From positions 1 through 43,881 of the IMG/VR virus record IMGVR_UViG_3300029902_000001: 43,881 nt of DNA. One strand, written 5' to 3'. The first letter of the stretch is position 1. Each line of letters opens with the position of its first letter. The notes beneath the pieces are model-generated. The model saw nothing but the letters and a program-made list of their open reading frames with translations. It was not told the DNA's origin and did no database searches. Both the position numbers and the translations under genes were made by a program. Positions 1 to 8,477 of the stretch are shown piece after piece. The stretch comes from a virus.

Positions 1-77
1 ACTATTGTTGACTCATCTACTGGTGGTCATCCTGGTACACCTCTTGGCACCCTGACTTTTCAACAAAGCGGACCTGC
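1..77. repeat. Terminal overlap, left copy (identical to 43804-43880)
   Basis: Bases 1-77 match 43804-43880 exactly. The next base differs: A at 78, G at 43881. Both give Ala in the shared frame (GCA/GCG). The overlap lies inside a coding sequence, which fits an assembly closure of a circular or circularly permuted genome better than a biological terminal repeat. Confidence 0.9.
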
Positions 78-3000
78 AAGTGATAGTGAAAAAGCTGTCC
101 TTGGGTCTTCAAATGGGTATATCACTTCTGGTTTGTCAACTAGTGGCTATACCGCGTTTACTGTTGAAGCAATGGTCAAGCAAACAAGCAATGCCGGCGG
201 CCAGTATATTATTGGTACAGGCACAGACTCAAACGATGGTTGGACTCTAGGATTAAACGCCTCGCTTGGTTCGATGTATTTTGCCTTAGCTCAGAACAGT
301 ACCACGACAAACTACTTTGGCCCCAGCGACACATTTACTTCGGGCTTGTGGTATCATCTGGTTGTTACCTATGATGGTACGAATGTCAACACCTATATCA
401 ACGGCGTTTTAAAGACCACCACAGCACAAACTGGCGCGGTCTATGGTACCAACACAGTTACCGCCCTCGCAGTACAAAATGCTTCCTATAGCTTCGCTTC
501 GACAAGTACACTAAGCAAGCTTGCTGTCTATAATACGGCTTTAACTGGTACACGTGTTACTGCACATTATAACGCTTTGTCAACTGGTGTGAACAACCTT
601 ACAGCCACATTTGTTGGCAGTGGTATGCTTCAAGCCAAACTCGGTGGCAAGAGTTATTTCCGTGGCATGAACGTCTTTGGAGCATGGCAGGGGGGCTATG
701 GTGGTAGCGATGTATTTCCAACCGATAGCCAAATGGCCTACTACCACAGCAAAGGGTTTGATTGGTTCCGTGTACCGCTCCGGTGGGAAGCCTTACAGCC
801 AACCCTGAGTGCAGCATTAGACCCAACATATCTAGCTGCGATGGATGCGTTCGTGGCTATCGCGGCGTCGCGTGGTCAGCATATAAGTTTCACAGTGATT
901 AACCAAGGTCAATACCCAATCGGGAGTGACCAGCTTGGTAGCAGCACGTTACCATATGCGGCGTTCTATGATTTCTGGACCCGCATGGCGACACACTATG
1001 TTGGCAACCAGACCATTTATGCCTATGACTTAATGAATGAACCTTGGCATACGCTAAACTGGCCGACTGCTTCTCAGGGTGCTATCAACGCCATTCGTGC
1101 AATCGATACTGTTACACCGATTATTACAACACCAGGACCGGATGAGCAACCGTTCAGATACACCGGATTTTCAAGTTTGTATACTGGTGGCAACATCTGG
1201 TATGAAGCGCATGTCTATGGTGACGTTCCAGGCGATAACTCAGGCTATGGCAACTATTCGCCGAATAACTACGATACGAACGGTGTTGGTGCTACTGGCA
1301 TCGTCACACGCCTTGGTGCTTTTGTCAACTGGGTCATTGCAAATAATGTCGTAGGTATTGTTGGTGAGGTTGGTATTCCTGGTGTTTGGACTGGTGGCAC
1401 AAGTTCAGGTATCACAGGTGGTGGCACGTATGATTCCCGTTGGGGCACCATGCTTGACAACGCACTTACCTACCTTGACCAAAATGGCATTAGTTCGCTG
1501 TACTGGAGTGTGGGCAACTATGGTGATATCAATTCGGTAGAACCAGTAAGCGGCGTGGACTCACCAATCATGAGTACCTTAACCGCGCACCCAAGCGTCT
1601 TGATACAACCGTATGTGACCTTCACCAGCATTGGAACATTATTCCCAAATCTCCAACCAAGTAACACAGTAATCGGGTTGACCATTCGTGCTGTAGGAAC
1701 ATTGGCGGTTACACTGATAGCCCCAACAAGCTACCAACTCACCACTACGTTTGCTGGCACATCTGGCATGGCCTTGGTTGGTCCTCTTGCAACGACAGTC
1801 ATCCTCAGCAGTACATTTCAAGGCAAGTCTGTTTACTCCGGCAGTTTGACCGCGTATATACCTGTCTCGCGTGGGATGAAAGTCATGCTACAAGGCCAGG
1901 ATATTAGCCAGTATGTCGATGAAATGAGTATTGATATTCAGTGTGTGCTTGGTCAGGGTTCTGGTACCTCAAAAGTTGGTGCTGGCACAAGTTCAACTGT
2001 AACATTCGATGTTGCATTAGGTCCGGCATCCTCAGCTATTGGGTCTGGTCAAGCTATCCCTGTGGGTGTACCAACGTTGGTGCGACAAGGTGAAATCATC
2101 ATCAATGACCGCTATGGCAACCAAATCTTCGGTGGCTATGCAACTAAGATGGATGACATCACACCAAAACTGGCGAAGCGTACAAGCATCTCTGGCGTGG
2201 ACTACTGGCAAGACCTAGACCGTGTAATCATCAACACAGTATATCTCAGTATGAGCGACACGGCGATGATAACCCAGGCTTTGCACACCTACGCTCCGTG
2301 GATTGATACCTCGTTGATTGGCACCAACCAAAACTATTTCTTCGCTAAGCGTAAATTCACTGCCAAAACGCTCAGGGCTTTGTTGACCAACATTTGTGAT
2401 GTCACTGGCTTCCTTGCCTGGGTCTCACCGGATAAGAAGTTTCATTATGTCAACCCTGCTGCATTAAACACAGCACCGTTTTCAGTGAGTGATACGCCGA
2501 ACAATGTCAACAGTTTTGCCCACCAAGTAACCAAACTAGAACAAGACGACAATGCCATCATCAATCGTGTCATGTTCTACGGGGGTAAGAAAACAACCTC
2601 AGACTTCACCCAGGATATTAGCACGCAAGCCAACGGGTCAAACACGACATTTATTCTCGCATATGAACCACGAGAGTCAAGCGACGGTAAGTATCATGTA
2701 CACGTTGGTGGTGTAGATTTGGCGGTTGGCAGGGCGTCAGGTGATACAACACAACCAGCAAATATTTTGAAGTCACAAGGTGGTCTTGCTGATGTCTTAG
2801 TTGACTCAACGAACTACACTTTAACTTTCAATGTCGCGCCGTCTAATACTGGTGCAAATAGTGTTACTGCAACATATCGCTATACAACCTCGCTTGTGGT
2901 CTTAATCACTGCCACTGATTCGTATGCCTTTTTCGGGAGGTATTTCGATGGCACAATTTCAGATACAAGTGTTTATGACCAACAGACAGCAATCCAGCGG

Positions 3001-3429
3001 TGTCGCGTTCTGCTTGCCGAGCAAAAGTATGGTTTGTTCTCAATGGAGATAATTACCAGACAACCAGGATTGATGCCAGGACAGATGCTAAGAGTGGTCA
3101 ACACAGTCAAAGGTATCAATGCCAGTTTTCAAATCCAGAAGATAAGCATCAAATCATATGGTGCTGGTATCTTCAATTACACTGTTGAACTTGGTGCCTG
3201 GAATTGGAATATGGTAGATGTCATCATGCAAGCGGCGTTAGCTGGTGTGTTTGATGATACGACACAAGACGACACGACCGACCCTGTTCAAGTGTATCAA
3301 TACCAGCAAAATGTGGGTCTTCATCTGGTGGCAAGTTACAAAGCAACCAACAGCGGACATTATTACGCGCACAGTAGTGCAACAGGGAATGGAGATGCAT
3401 ACAGTGGAATGTTCACCATCACGTCTTAA
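1..3429 (+). CDS. Tail hub protein with LamG and GH5 modules (C-terminal part of the gene starting at 43174)
   Basis: The frame is open from base 1 and continues the gene that begins at 43174; the joined protein is about 1352 residues and this part holds residues 211-1352. In order: a LamG/concanavalin-like domain (window 1-590), a glycoside hydrolase family 5 barrel (about 600-1600), a short linker domain, then a siphovirus tail hub or minor tail region (about 1870-3429). GH5 motifs are intact: acid/base Glu in MNEPWH (codon at 1039, residue 557) and candidate nucleophile Glu in VGEVGIPG (codon at 1366, residue 666). The gene follows the tape measure and precedes fibre genes, as tail hub genes do. 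Inferred role: a virion-bound enzyme that binds and cuts host surface polysaccharide during adsorption. The GH5 call is strong; substrate is unknown. The TTG at 133 is an internal Leu codon, not a start. Confidence 0.85.
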   Translation, partial: TIVDSSTGGHPGTPLGTLTFQQSGPASDSEKAVLGSSNGYITSGLSTSGYTAFTVEAMVKQTSNAGGQYIIGTGTDSNDGWTLGLNASLGSMYFALAQNSTTTNYFGPSDTFTSGLWYHLVVTYDGTNVNTYINGVLKTTTAQTGAVYGTNTVTALAVQNASYSFASTSTLSKLAVYNTALTGTRVTAHYNALSTGVNNLTATFVGSGMLQAKLGGKSYFRGMNVFGAWQGGYGGSDVFPTDSQMAYYHSKGFDWFRVPLRWEALQPTLSAALDPTYLAAMDAFVAIAASRGQHISFTVINQGQYPIGSDQLGSSTLPYAAFYDFWTRMATHYVGNQTIYAYDLMNEPWHTLNWPTASQGAINAIRAIDTVTPIITTPGPDEQPFRYTGFSSLYTGGNIWYEAHVYGDVPGDNSGYGNYSPNNYDTNGVGATGIVTRLGAFVNWVIANNVVGIVGEVGIPGVWTGGTSSGITGGGTYDSRWGTMLDNALTYLDQNGISSLYWSVGNYGDINSVEPVSGVDSPIMSTLTAHPSVLIQPYVTFTSIGTLFPNLQPSNTVIGLTIRAVGTLAVTLIAPTSYQLTTTFAGTSGMALVGPLATTVILSSTFQGKSVYSGSLTAYIPVSRGMKVMLQGQDISQYVDEMSIDIQCVLGQGSGTSKVGAGTSSTVTFDVALGPASSAIGSGQAIPVGVPTLVRQGEIIINDRYGNQIFGGYATKMDDITPKLAKRTSISGVDYWQDLDRVIINTVYLSMSDTAMITQALHTYAPWIDTSLIGTNQNYFFAKRKFTAKTLRALLTNICDVTGFLAWVSPDKKFHYVNPAALNTAPFSVSDTPNNVNSFAHQVTKLEQDDNAIINRVMFYGGKKTTSDFTQDISTQANGSNTTFILAYEPRESSDGKYHVHVGGVDLAVGRASGDTTQPANILKSQGGLADVLVDSTNYTLTFNVAPSNTGANSVTATYRYTTSLVVLITATDSYAFFGRYFDGTISDTSVYDQQTAIQRCRVLLAEQKYGLFSMEIITRQPGLMPGQMLRVVNTVKGINASFQIQKISIKSYGAGIFNYTVELGAWNWNMVDVIMQAALAGVFDDTTQDDTTDPVQVYQYQQNVGLHLVASYKATNSGHYYAHSSATGNGDAYSGMFTITS

Positions 3430-4090
3430 TCTGGCATACCATTGGCGCATCAAAGAACTCCCCTCAAAGCGCGTGGTGTTCGATGCCAAGAACCTCATCA
3501 CCAATTATGGCTTGACTGCTTTTGCTTCTGCCCCTGGTGGTGTATATGTCGCTCCTCAGTGGTTGGTGATTCAAAACACATCAACCACAGTGAGTTCAGC
3601 CACAAGTTCGACTATTGTAGTGCCAACCAGGATAGACCAAACAGGTGATACAACGATTGTTGTGGGTGTTGGTCCAACCAGTATCAATCAGGAAGTGGTG
3701 ACATTTACAAGTGTTACTGGCAGCGGACCTTACACCTACAACCTTAGTCCCAACGCCACAAAGAGTCATATCGCTGGTGAACTAGTCCTACGCAATCCGG
3801 TCGTGACTGATACCTTGGCAAACATCACGAATGAAGTGCAGTATGACGTTGGCAGCTTCCCAACACAACGCGCTCAAAGCATTGGCGGGTATACCACAGG
3901 TGTCGGCAACTATATTATGCAGTTCCTTTTGACCGGAGCACAGGCTTTGATGACCCTTCCTATATTGGGCTTGTCAGATACGAACATCGTAGGTACAGGC
4001 AACCTGCATAACGAATTGGTCAGTGGCTATATTCATACAAGCGGCATTGATTTAGAAATTGATGTCAGTATCACGCTCACCAATATTTAG
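3395..4090 (+). CDS. Tail-associated structural protein
   Basis: About 231 residues. The ATG at 3395 was chosen because AGGGA lies six bases upstream; the gene then overlaps the end of the hub gene by 35 bases. An in-frame ATG at 3389 is an alternative, and longer starts lack a Shine-Dalgarno site. The protein is rich in Thr, Ser, Val and Gly with alternating beta patterns, and has a stretch reading RVVFDAKNLITNYGL near the start, like small phage tail or baseplate accessory proteins. It sits between hub and fibre genes. No domain is recognised with certainty; a tail-tip or fibre-connector role is inferred from position. Confidence 0.6.
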   Translation: MHTVECSPSRLNLAYHWRIKELPSKRVVFDAKNLITNYGLTAFASAPGGVYVAPQWLVIQNTSTTVSSATSSTIVVPTRIDQTGDTTIVVGVGPTSINQEVVTFTSVTGSGPYTYNLSPNATKSHIAGELVLRNPVVTDTLANITNEVQYDVGSFPTQRAQSIGGYTTGVGNYIMQFLLTGAQALMTLPILGLSDTNIVGTGNLHNELVSGYIHTSGIDLEIDVSITLTNI

Positions 4091-4099
4091 AGGTAGAAA

Positions 4100-4963
4100 A
4101 TGGCGCTCACCTTACGCACCAATGGGTCAAGTGGTATCAACCTTGTCTCATCTATTTGGTGGAATGATTACTACAACTTACTCACTGGCGTCATGAACGA
4201 CCAACCTGTGACTGTAAGTTCCAACCTTGTGCTGAAAGCCGTAGCAAATAACCCCGCTGCTGGTCTTGCTGCTGCTGCTGTTGCTGGTTCAAGTTTGGGC
4301 GTTGGTACATATACATACGCAGTGACATTCAGCGGTGTGGTTGGTGAGACTGGCATAAGTGCTCCGGTGAGTGTCGTAACTACTGGTGGCAATCAATCGG
4401 TCAACCTTACCTCAATCCCACTAGGCCCAAGTGGTACGACTGCACGAAAGATATATCGAACTGCGGTCAATGTTGGCGGCATAGGTACGAATGGTCATCT
4501 CCTCGTCATCTTGGGCAATAACACGAGCACGACCTATAGTGATACCGTGGCAGATGCAACCATAGCCGGAAACGCCACACCCCCGTTTGCAAGTGTCTTT
4601 GGTGGAAGTCTTCAAATAGTCAACTCAACCAATACAGCAATTCTGCACGCTTTCTATGCCGATGGTACCGCGACAATCACAAGTTTGTGGCTCAACCCAA
4701 AAACGACATACGGGACAGCTTTTCCCACAATTACTCTTGCTATCGGGGATAACGACTCAGGCTTGAATTGGGAATCTGATGGCACGTTTACCTTCATGAG
4801 TAACAATGCAGTTGTCGCTCGTATGACACCTGGGCAATTAAATATAGTAGGTCAACTCACAGTCGGCGGCTTTGGTGTTGCTACAGGCGGTATGCGACTT
4901 TGGACAGGTGGCTCAGACCCAGGTGGTGCCGCAGCAGAAGGTGACATTTGGATAAAAGCTTAA
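4100..4963 (+). CDS. Tail fibre protein
   Basis: 287 residues, ATG preceded by GAGGTAG. The N-terminus (SIWWNDYYNLLTGVMNDQ) is an anchor-like segment. The middle (about residues 60-150) has a fibronectin III-like beta pattern: TYTYAVTFSGVVGETG, then LGPSGTTARKIYRT, a motif seen in phage fibre proteins. The C-terminus resembles fibre shaft sequence (LTVGGFGVATGGMRLWTGG) and ends in GDIWIKA, a common end of phage fibre shafts. Likely role: trimeric fibre near the tail tip. It follows the preceding tail gene by 9 bases. Confidence 0.7.
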   Translation: MALTLRTNGSSGINLVSSIWWNDYYNLLTGVMNDQPVTVSSNLVLKAVANNPAAGLAAAAVAGSSLGVGTYTYAVTFSGVVGETGISAPVSVVTTGGNQSVNLTSIPLGPSGTTARKIYRTAVNVGGIGTNGHLLVILGNNTSTTYSDTVADATIAGNATPPFASVFGGSLQIVNSTNTAILHAFYADGTATITSLWLNPKTTYGTAFPTITLAIGDNDSGLNWESDGTFTFMSNNAVVARMTPGQLNIVGQLTVGGFGVATGGMRLWTGGSDPGGAAAEGDIWIKA

Positions 4964-4984
4964 GCAAACTTTGGGAGACAAGCT

Positions 4985-5584
4985 ATGGGTGTTGAATTTG
5001 GTAGCCATCTGACTTCATTTCCTGGTAGTGGCTACGAATGGGCTGGCATATCAACTGCACCGTATCAAGTAGCTGAATACTTCTCTGGTTTTCCTGGTGG
5101 GCAAATCACTGATATTTATTGCTATGTCGCTTCGCATCACGGCATGGGCAATACCAATATGAACCTCTGCATTTGGGATGGCGCTGGCAACTTACTTATC
5201 CAGTCTGGTACTATAAGTGTCGGTCCTGGTAGTGGTGGTAATAGTGGTCAATCCTATCAGCACGCAAATGTTGGTGCAATTTATATCGGCGCTGGTGGGT
5301 ATTACATCGGTTGGTGGCGTGCCCCTAGTGGAAGTTTTGAAACAAGTTGGGCGACTGGTGGTAGTTATGTACATTCGAGTGCCAATCCAGCGGGGGCATT
5401 AAGCACAGGATATTCATCTCAGTCAGGAACAATTGGGGTCTATCTGGTTTACAACCCAGGCGCGGCGTATGTGCGAAGAAGCGGTAGTTGGGCAGTAACA
5501 CAACCAGCAGTACGAAGGTCTGGTACGTGGTCTAATGGTATACCGTATGTGCGACGCTCAGGCATTTGGGTTCCTGGTGCTTAG
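4985..5584 (+). CDS. Tail fibre tip / receptor-binding protein with C-terminal repeats
   Basis: 199 residues, ATG after GGGAGAC. The protein is rich in Gly, Ser, Tyr and Trp with a beta-sandwich look. The last 40 residues carry three copies of a short unit, VRRSG(S/T/I)W, each ending in a Trp-containing turn. Such short C-terminal repeats occur in fibre tips that stack on a trimer axis. The gene follows a fibre gene by 21 bases and is the last clear tail gene before the lysis block. Receptor binding is inferred from position and composition. Confidence 0.6.
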   Translation: MGVEFGSHLTSFPGSGYEWAGISTAPYQVAEYFSGFPGGQITDIYCYVASHHGMGNTNMNLCIWDGAGNLLIQSGTISVGPGSGGNSGQSYQHANVGAIYIGAGGYYIGWWRAPSGSFETSWATGGSYVHSSANPAGALSTGYSSQSGTIGVYLVYNPGAAYVRRSGSWAVTQPAVRRSGTWSNGIPYVRRSGIWVPGA

Positions 5585-5594
5585 AAAGGTATTT

Positions 5595-6020
5595 ATGAAG
5601 ATATTCTTAATCGGCGTTGCGCTGTTCTACGCCAGTATGGGGGGGCTACTGCTGTTCTTTCCTGACCACACGGCTACCGGAATGGTGTTGACCCTCTTAC
5701 CAGTAAACATCGCGCTGTTTTGGATTTATGCGTGCGTTTTCTTGACCTCAGCAGGGGTAATTATTGCATCGGCGTTCAAGCGTAACAATGCCGTTTTGAG
5801 AAATGTAGCGATTCAGGCTATGCTTTTTACGTGTGGCACGTGGCTGTTTGTCGCACTCTGTTCAGCAATATTTTTTAAGCAAGCTGCCGGAGGAGTTCTC
5901 TCATGGGCATTTATTTTGTTTATGATGCTGAATGAAGTAGGTTTGAAGGAGAGGCGAAACCAGCAAGACCAAATCCTACGAACATTTATTGAAGCAGGTG
6001 CGAAAGATGCCAATCACTGA
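5595..6020 (+). CDS. Four-helix membrane protein, holin-like
   Basis: 141 residues from the ATG at 5595, preceded by GAAAGG. Four hydrophobic segments are visible (near residues 4-22, 30-50, 65-85 and 90-112), followed by a charged tail (KERRNQQDQILRTF). It opens the lysis block, before the spanin-like gene and the endolysin. It could be a holin partner or antiholin; the LL-H-type gene at 7861 is the better holin candidate. The last 14 bases overlap the next gene. Confidence 0.5.
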   Translation: MKIFLIGVALFYASMGGLLLFFPDHTATGMVLTLLPVNIALFWIYACVFLTSAGVIIASAFKRNNAVLRNVAIQAMLFTCGTWLFVALCSAIFFKQAAGGVLSWAFILFMMLNEVGLKERRNQQDQILRTFIEAGAKDANH

Positions 6021-6375
6021 GGTCATTCTACTCATCACGACAATTGGCGGCATGTTCATAGCCATAGGTGGTTGGACGAACACGCGCATGACAGCCAAAG
6101 CCGCTAAAGATAATGATTTGGTTATGAGCGCAATGGAAATGGTCAAACAATGGCGGAGTGATTCCGATGCCGCGAGAGAAGAAAACGTCGCTATTAGAAA
6201 AGAAAACCGAGACCTACAACGTGCATTGTCGAATGTACAACGTGAAGTAAGCCAATTGAAGGAGACCGTATTACGCTATGAGACCGCGCTTAAACAGGCA
6301 ACAGTTACAACAAGTACACAACTTAACATTGTTAGTACAACACCACAGCCAACTTCTACAGAAACTACAAAATGA
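6007..6375 (+). CDS. Membrane-anchored coiled-coil protein, spanin-like
   Basis: 122 residues from the ATG at 6007 (AGG eight bases upstream). One N-terminal membrane segment (residues 5-22, VILLITTIGGMFIAIGGW) is followed by a long charged coiled coil (about residues 45-100, AREENVAIRKENRDLQRAL). The end is Thr/Pro-rich. This N-in, C-out layout next to an endolysin is that of an Rz-type inner-membrane spanin, but small coiled-coil tail proteins can look alike. If the host lacks an outer membrane, spanin is wrong. No lipobox partner was found. Confidence 0.45.
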   Translation: MPITEVILLITTIGGMFIAIGGWTNTRMTAKAAKDNDLVMSAMEMVKQWRSDSDAAREENVAIRKENRDLQRALSNVQREVSQLKETVLRYETALKQATVTTSTQLNIVSTTPQPTSTETTK

Positions 6376-6502
6376 AGTCGAAAGCTATGTCGAAACTATC
6401 ACCGGAGTAGACCTCAAAAGCGGTGAGTGGGAACTAGACATAAAAACAGGCTACTTGACCAAGAAGACTAGTGAATTAGAAAGGCTCCAAAATGAGCATT
6501 AG
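6278..6502 (+). CDS. Small hypothetical protein overlapping the spanin-like gene
   Basis: 74 residues in the frame after that of the spanin-like gene, overlapping its end by 98 bases and covering the 117 bases that would otherwise be empty before the next gene. The start is uncertain: ATG at 6278 has GAAGGAG about 13 bases upstream. The sequence is helical at first, then has a short charged unit (VDLKSGEWELDIKTGYLTK). An embedded o-spanin was considered, but there is no signal peptide or lipobox Cys. Function unknown. Confidence 0.4.
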   Translation: MRPRLNRQQLQQVHNLTLLVQHHSQLLQKLQNEVESYVETITGVDLKSGEWELDIKTGYLTKKTSELERLQNEH

Positions 6503-6848
6503 GCAACATGGTGCAGTCAATAACCAGACTATCACCACAGCAGGAAATAGCGGCTACCTACCTAACCTACTCAGCAACGATGACCGCGCCGGAAACATGA
6601 CAATTTTTATTGACTCCGGTGTTGTTTCTGGCACCACGCCATCACTCATTGTCACTGTGTACGAAGCCTTGACCGCTGGCGGGAAGCTCGCTCAGGTGTA
6701 CCAATTCGCCCCAATCATAGCAACACAGACCGGATTGATACGTCAAGCATTGCAACAGATTCTTGCACCTTATGTCTATATCGGGTGGACAATTTCAGGC
6801 ACAACGCCACAATTCGTTGGCATGACAGTCAACACATTATTTAGCTAA
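6492..6848 (+). CDS. Small structural-like protein of unknown function
   Basis: 118 residues, ATG after AAAGG, overlapping the preceding small gene by 11 bases. Composition is Thr, Gly and Ile-rich with beta-strand spacing (NMTIFIDSGVV, SLIVTVYEAL, YVYIGWTISG), like small virion decoration or fibre-accessory proteins. There is no membrane segment and no catalytic motif. It lies between the spanin-like genes and the endolysin, in an unusual place for a virion protein. Confidence 0.5.
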   Translation: MSIRQHGAVNNQTITTAGNSGYLPNLLSNDDRAGNMTIFIDSGVVSGTTPSLIVTVYEALTAGGKLAQVYQFAPIIATQTGLIRQALQQILAPYVYIGWTISGTTPQFVGMTVNTLFS

Positions 6849-6859
6849 GGAGACCTACA

Positions 6860-7849
6860 ATGGATAATAAAAACAACGTTGGGCGCATCGCTGGTAAGAC
6901 CGTTCTCTTCATCGGTATCGAATGCAGGAATTGGAGCGTCGAGCAGTTTGCCCAAGCCGCAAGAGAAGCACGTGCCCTTGGAATCGACACCATCTCACCT
7001 AAGCGACTAGACGGTACTGTTCGCTGGTATGGCACCCCGCAGCACCTTCAAGAAGAGGCAAAAGCAGTCAACGCCGCTGGTTGTGGCTATCTCCCATTTG
7101 CCTATTGTTACGGACCACGTTTCGGATTAGGCTTTGTCAATGAAGAGTGTGCTGTCCTCACTGAGATGCAAGACGCTATGGGCGCACTGCAACCAGACGG
7201 TATCGGATTTGTTTGTGCCGACCTTGAAATCGAGTACAATGGTCAAGTTGAAGCAGCCAAGCGATTCAATGCCGCGATGCAAAACAAGCACCTGTTGTAT
7301 CTCACGTCTTGGGCTGACCCACAGTGGCAGTCTTGGGCGGGTGTGTTGAACGAACTTCGTGGTTGTATCAACTGCTATATTCCCCAAAGCTACAATGACC
7401 AACTGAATAACCTCGAACGTATCCAAGTGCCAAACGACCTTGTGGTTCAGGTTGCGGTTGACGTTAGCTATGAATTTGGTGGCGGGAATCATCCGGTGGT
7501 CATTGCTCAACAGCGTGCAGCATTGGGTGATACAACGGTTTGGATTTGGGATTATTCCTTCCTTGGCTCGTTCCGGTCAAATGTCTCCGGTGTGGTTCAG
7601 GCGATGAGCGGTGTGAAACTTGTTGGCGATGCTCCACAAAGCGTCCCAGCCCCCGCGCCAACACCTGCCCAACCAGCACCTATTCAAGAGCGCACAGTCA
7701 CAGTAGAGCCAGGGGATAGCCTGAGTGTCATTGCCCAACGTGTGTATAACAACGGCAACGAGTGGGGCAAAATCTTCGATGCTAACCGTGACAAAATCAG
7801 TGACCCAAATCATATTGAAGCAGGTTGGGTGTTACGCATCCCCGCCTGA
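6860..7849 (+). CDS. Endolysin: barrel-like hydrolase with C-terminal LysM
   Basis: 329 residues, AAGGAGAC before the ATG. Residues 1-245 look like a TIM-barrel glycoside hydrolase domain (LFIGIECRNWS, GCGYLPFAYCYG, VCADLEIEYNG, CYIPQSYND, VWIWDYSF) of the kind used as phage muramidases; Asp and Glu in CADLEIE are candidate catalytic residues. A Pro/Ala-rich linker (about 258-275) leads to a LysM domain (279-329: VEPGDSLSVIAQRVY, then WVLRIPA), which binds N-acetylglucosamine in peptidoglycan. A holin gene follows by 11 bases. No signal peptide, so export needs the holin. Exact GH family uncertain. Confidence 0.75.
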   Translation: MDNKNNVGRIAGKTVLFIGIECRNWSVEQFAQAAREARALGIDTISPKRLDGTVRWYGTPQHLQEEAKAVNAAGCGYLPFAYCYGPRFGLGFVNEECAVLTEMQDAMGALQPDGIGFVCADLEIEYNGQVEAAKRFNAAMQNKHLLYLTSWADPQWQSWAGVLNELRGCINCYIPQSYNDQLNNLERIQVPNDLVVQVAVDVSYEFGGGNHPVVIAQQRAALGDTTVWIWDYSFLGSFRSNVSGVVQAMSGVKLVGDAPQSVPAPAPTPAQPAPIQERTVTVEPGDSLSVIAQRVYNNGNEWGKIFDANRDKISDPNHIEAGWVLRIPA

Positions 7850-7860
7850 TAGGAGAACAC

Positions 7861-8202
7861 ATGTTCAAGGATATTTTGACAGTCCTCGCGCCGTATGTAT
7901 TTCCAACTATTGTCGCGGCAGTAATCTATGTCTATACACACCTGCCTTTGAAGCGCCAGCAAGAACTCGATGCGAAGACAACCTACCTACGTGGCTTAAT
8001 GCTTGACATCGTGACCACGGTAGAGAAGACAAGTGCTGCTGATGTGAGTGGTGTGGATAAAGCACTGATGGCACGGAGTATTTTCGAGCAAGCGATTAAG
8101 GCTTTGCATATCGAACTTCCGCCGAGTGTAATTGTCAGTTTGTTAGAGCCAGCGGTTGCTGCTATGAAAGTGGGTCTTGTACCTTCGCCACCTGTGCGTT
8201 AG
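7861..8202 (+). CDS. Holin, LL-H-like family
   Basis: 113 residues, GGAGAAC before the ATG. One N-terminal membrane segment (about residues 7-27), a short charged turn, then a soluble helical part with an AEQ-like stretch (ARSIFEQAIKALHIELPP) and a final helix (LLEPAVAAMKVG). This matches the known pattern of LL-H-type holins: single TM and an amphipathic cytoplasmic domain. It directly follows the endolysin and is the last gene of the plus arm, just before a terminator. Confidence 0.7.
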   Translation: MFKDILTVLAPYVFPTIVAAVIYVYTHLPLKRQQELDAKTTYLRGLMLDIVTTVEKTSAADVSGVDKALMARSIFEQAIKALHIELPPSVIVSLLEPAVAAMKVGLVPSPPVR

Positions 8203-8204
8203 AC

Positions 8205-8251
8205 AAAAAAGTCCCCTGTCCTACATTGAAGTAGTGGCAGGGGATTTTCTT
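8205..8251. terminator. Bidirectional terminator between convergent arms
   Basis: A stem GTCCCCTGTC (8211-8220) pairs with GGCAGGGGAT (8236-8245), and an inner stem CTAC/GTAG closes a six-base loop. TTTTCTT follows on the plus strand and AAAAAA precedes it (a U-run for minus-strand RNA). It lies between the plus-arm stop at 8202 and the minus-arm stop at 8250, so it can end both transcripts. Confidence 0.85.
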
Positions 8252-8477
8252 ATGCTTCGTCTTTCAAAAGGTAGTGTATCGCGGTGTACAAACAAACGAA
8301 CACACTAGCACCAACAGCTTCACCAACAGTCAGGTCGGGCATATGCCAAACTGGTACAACAAACAAATCCCAAGCAATTGCCAGCACCACGGATAAGACC
8401 GCTATAGCAGCAAGCACAATACCTGCCCAAAGTAGCGGCTTCTTTACCTGCGCCAAAGGACTTTCTTCATCGTGCAT
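8250..8477 (-). CDS. Small membrane protein with two TM segments
   Basis: 75 residues, ATG after GAGGCAG. Two hydrophobic segments (residues 15-35 and 52-68) with a short linker carrying HMPDLTVGE. It is the last gene of the minus arm and overlaps the previous gene by 11 bases. No family recognised; it could be a superinfection-exclusion or holin-like protein, but nothing in the sequence decides. Confidence 0.55.
   Translation of the reverse strand: MHDEESPLAQVKKPLLWAGIVLAAIAVLSVVLAIAWDLFVVPVWHMPDLTVGEAVGASVFVCLYTAIHYLLKDEA

Noticed and set aside
133-3429. Separate gene starting at TTG 133
   Set aside because: The frame is open from base 1 and joins the gene starting at 43174 through the terminal overlap; no ribosome site precedes 133.
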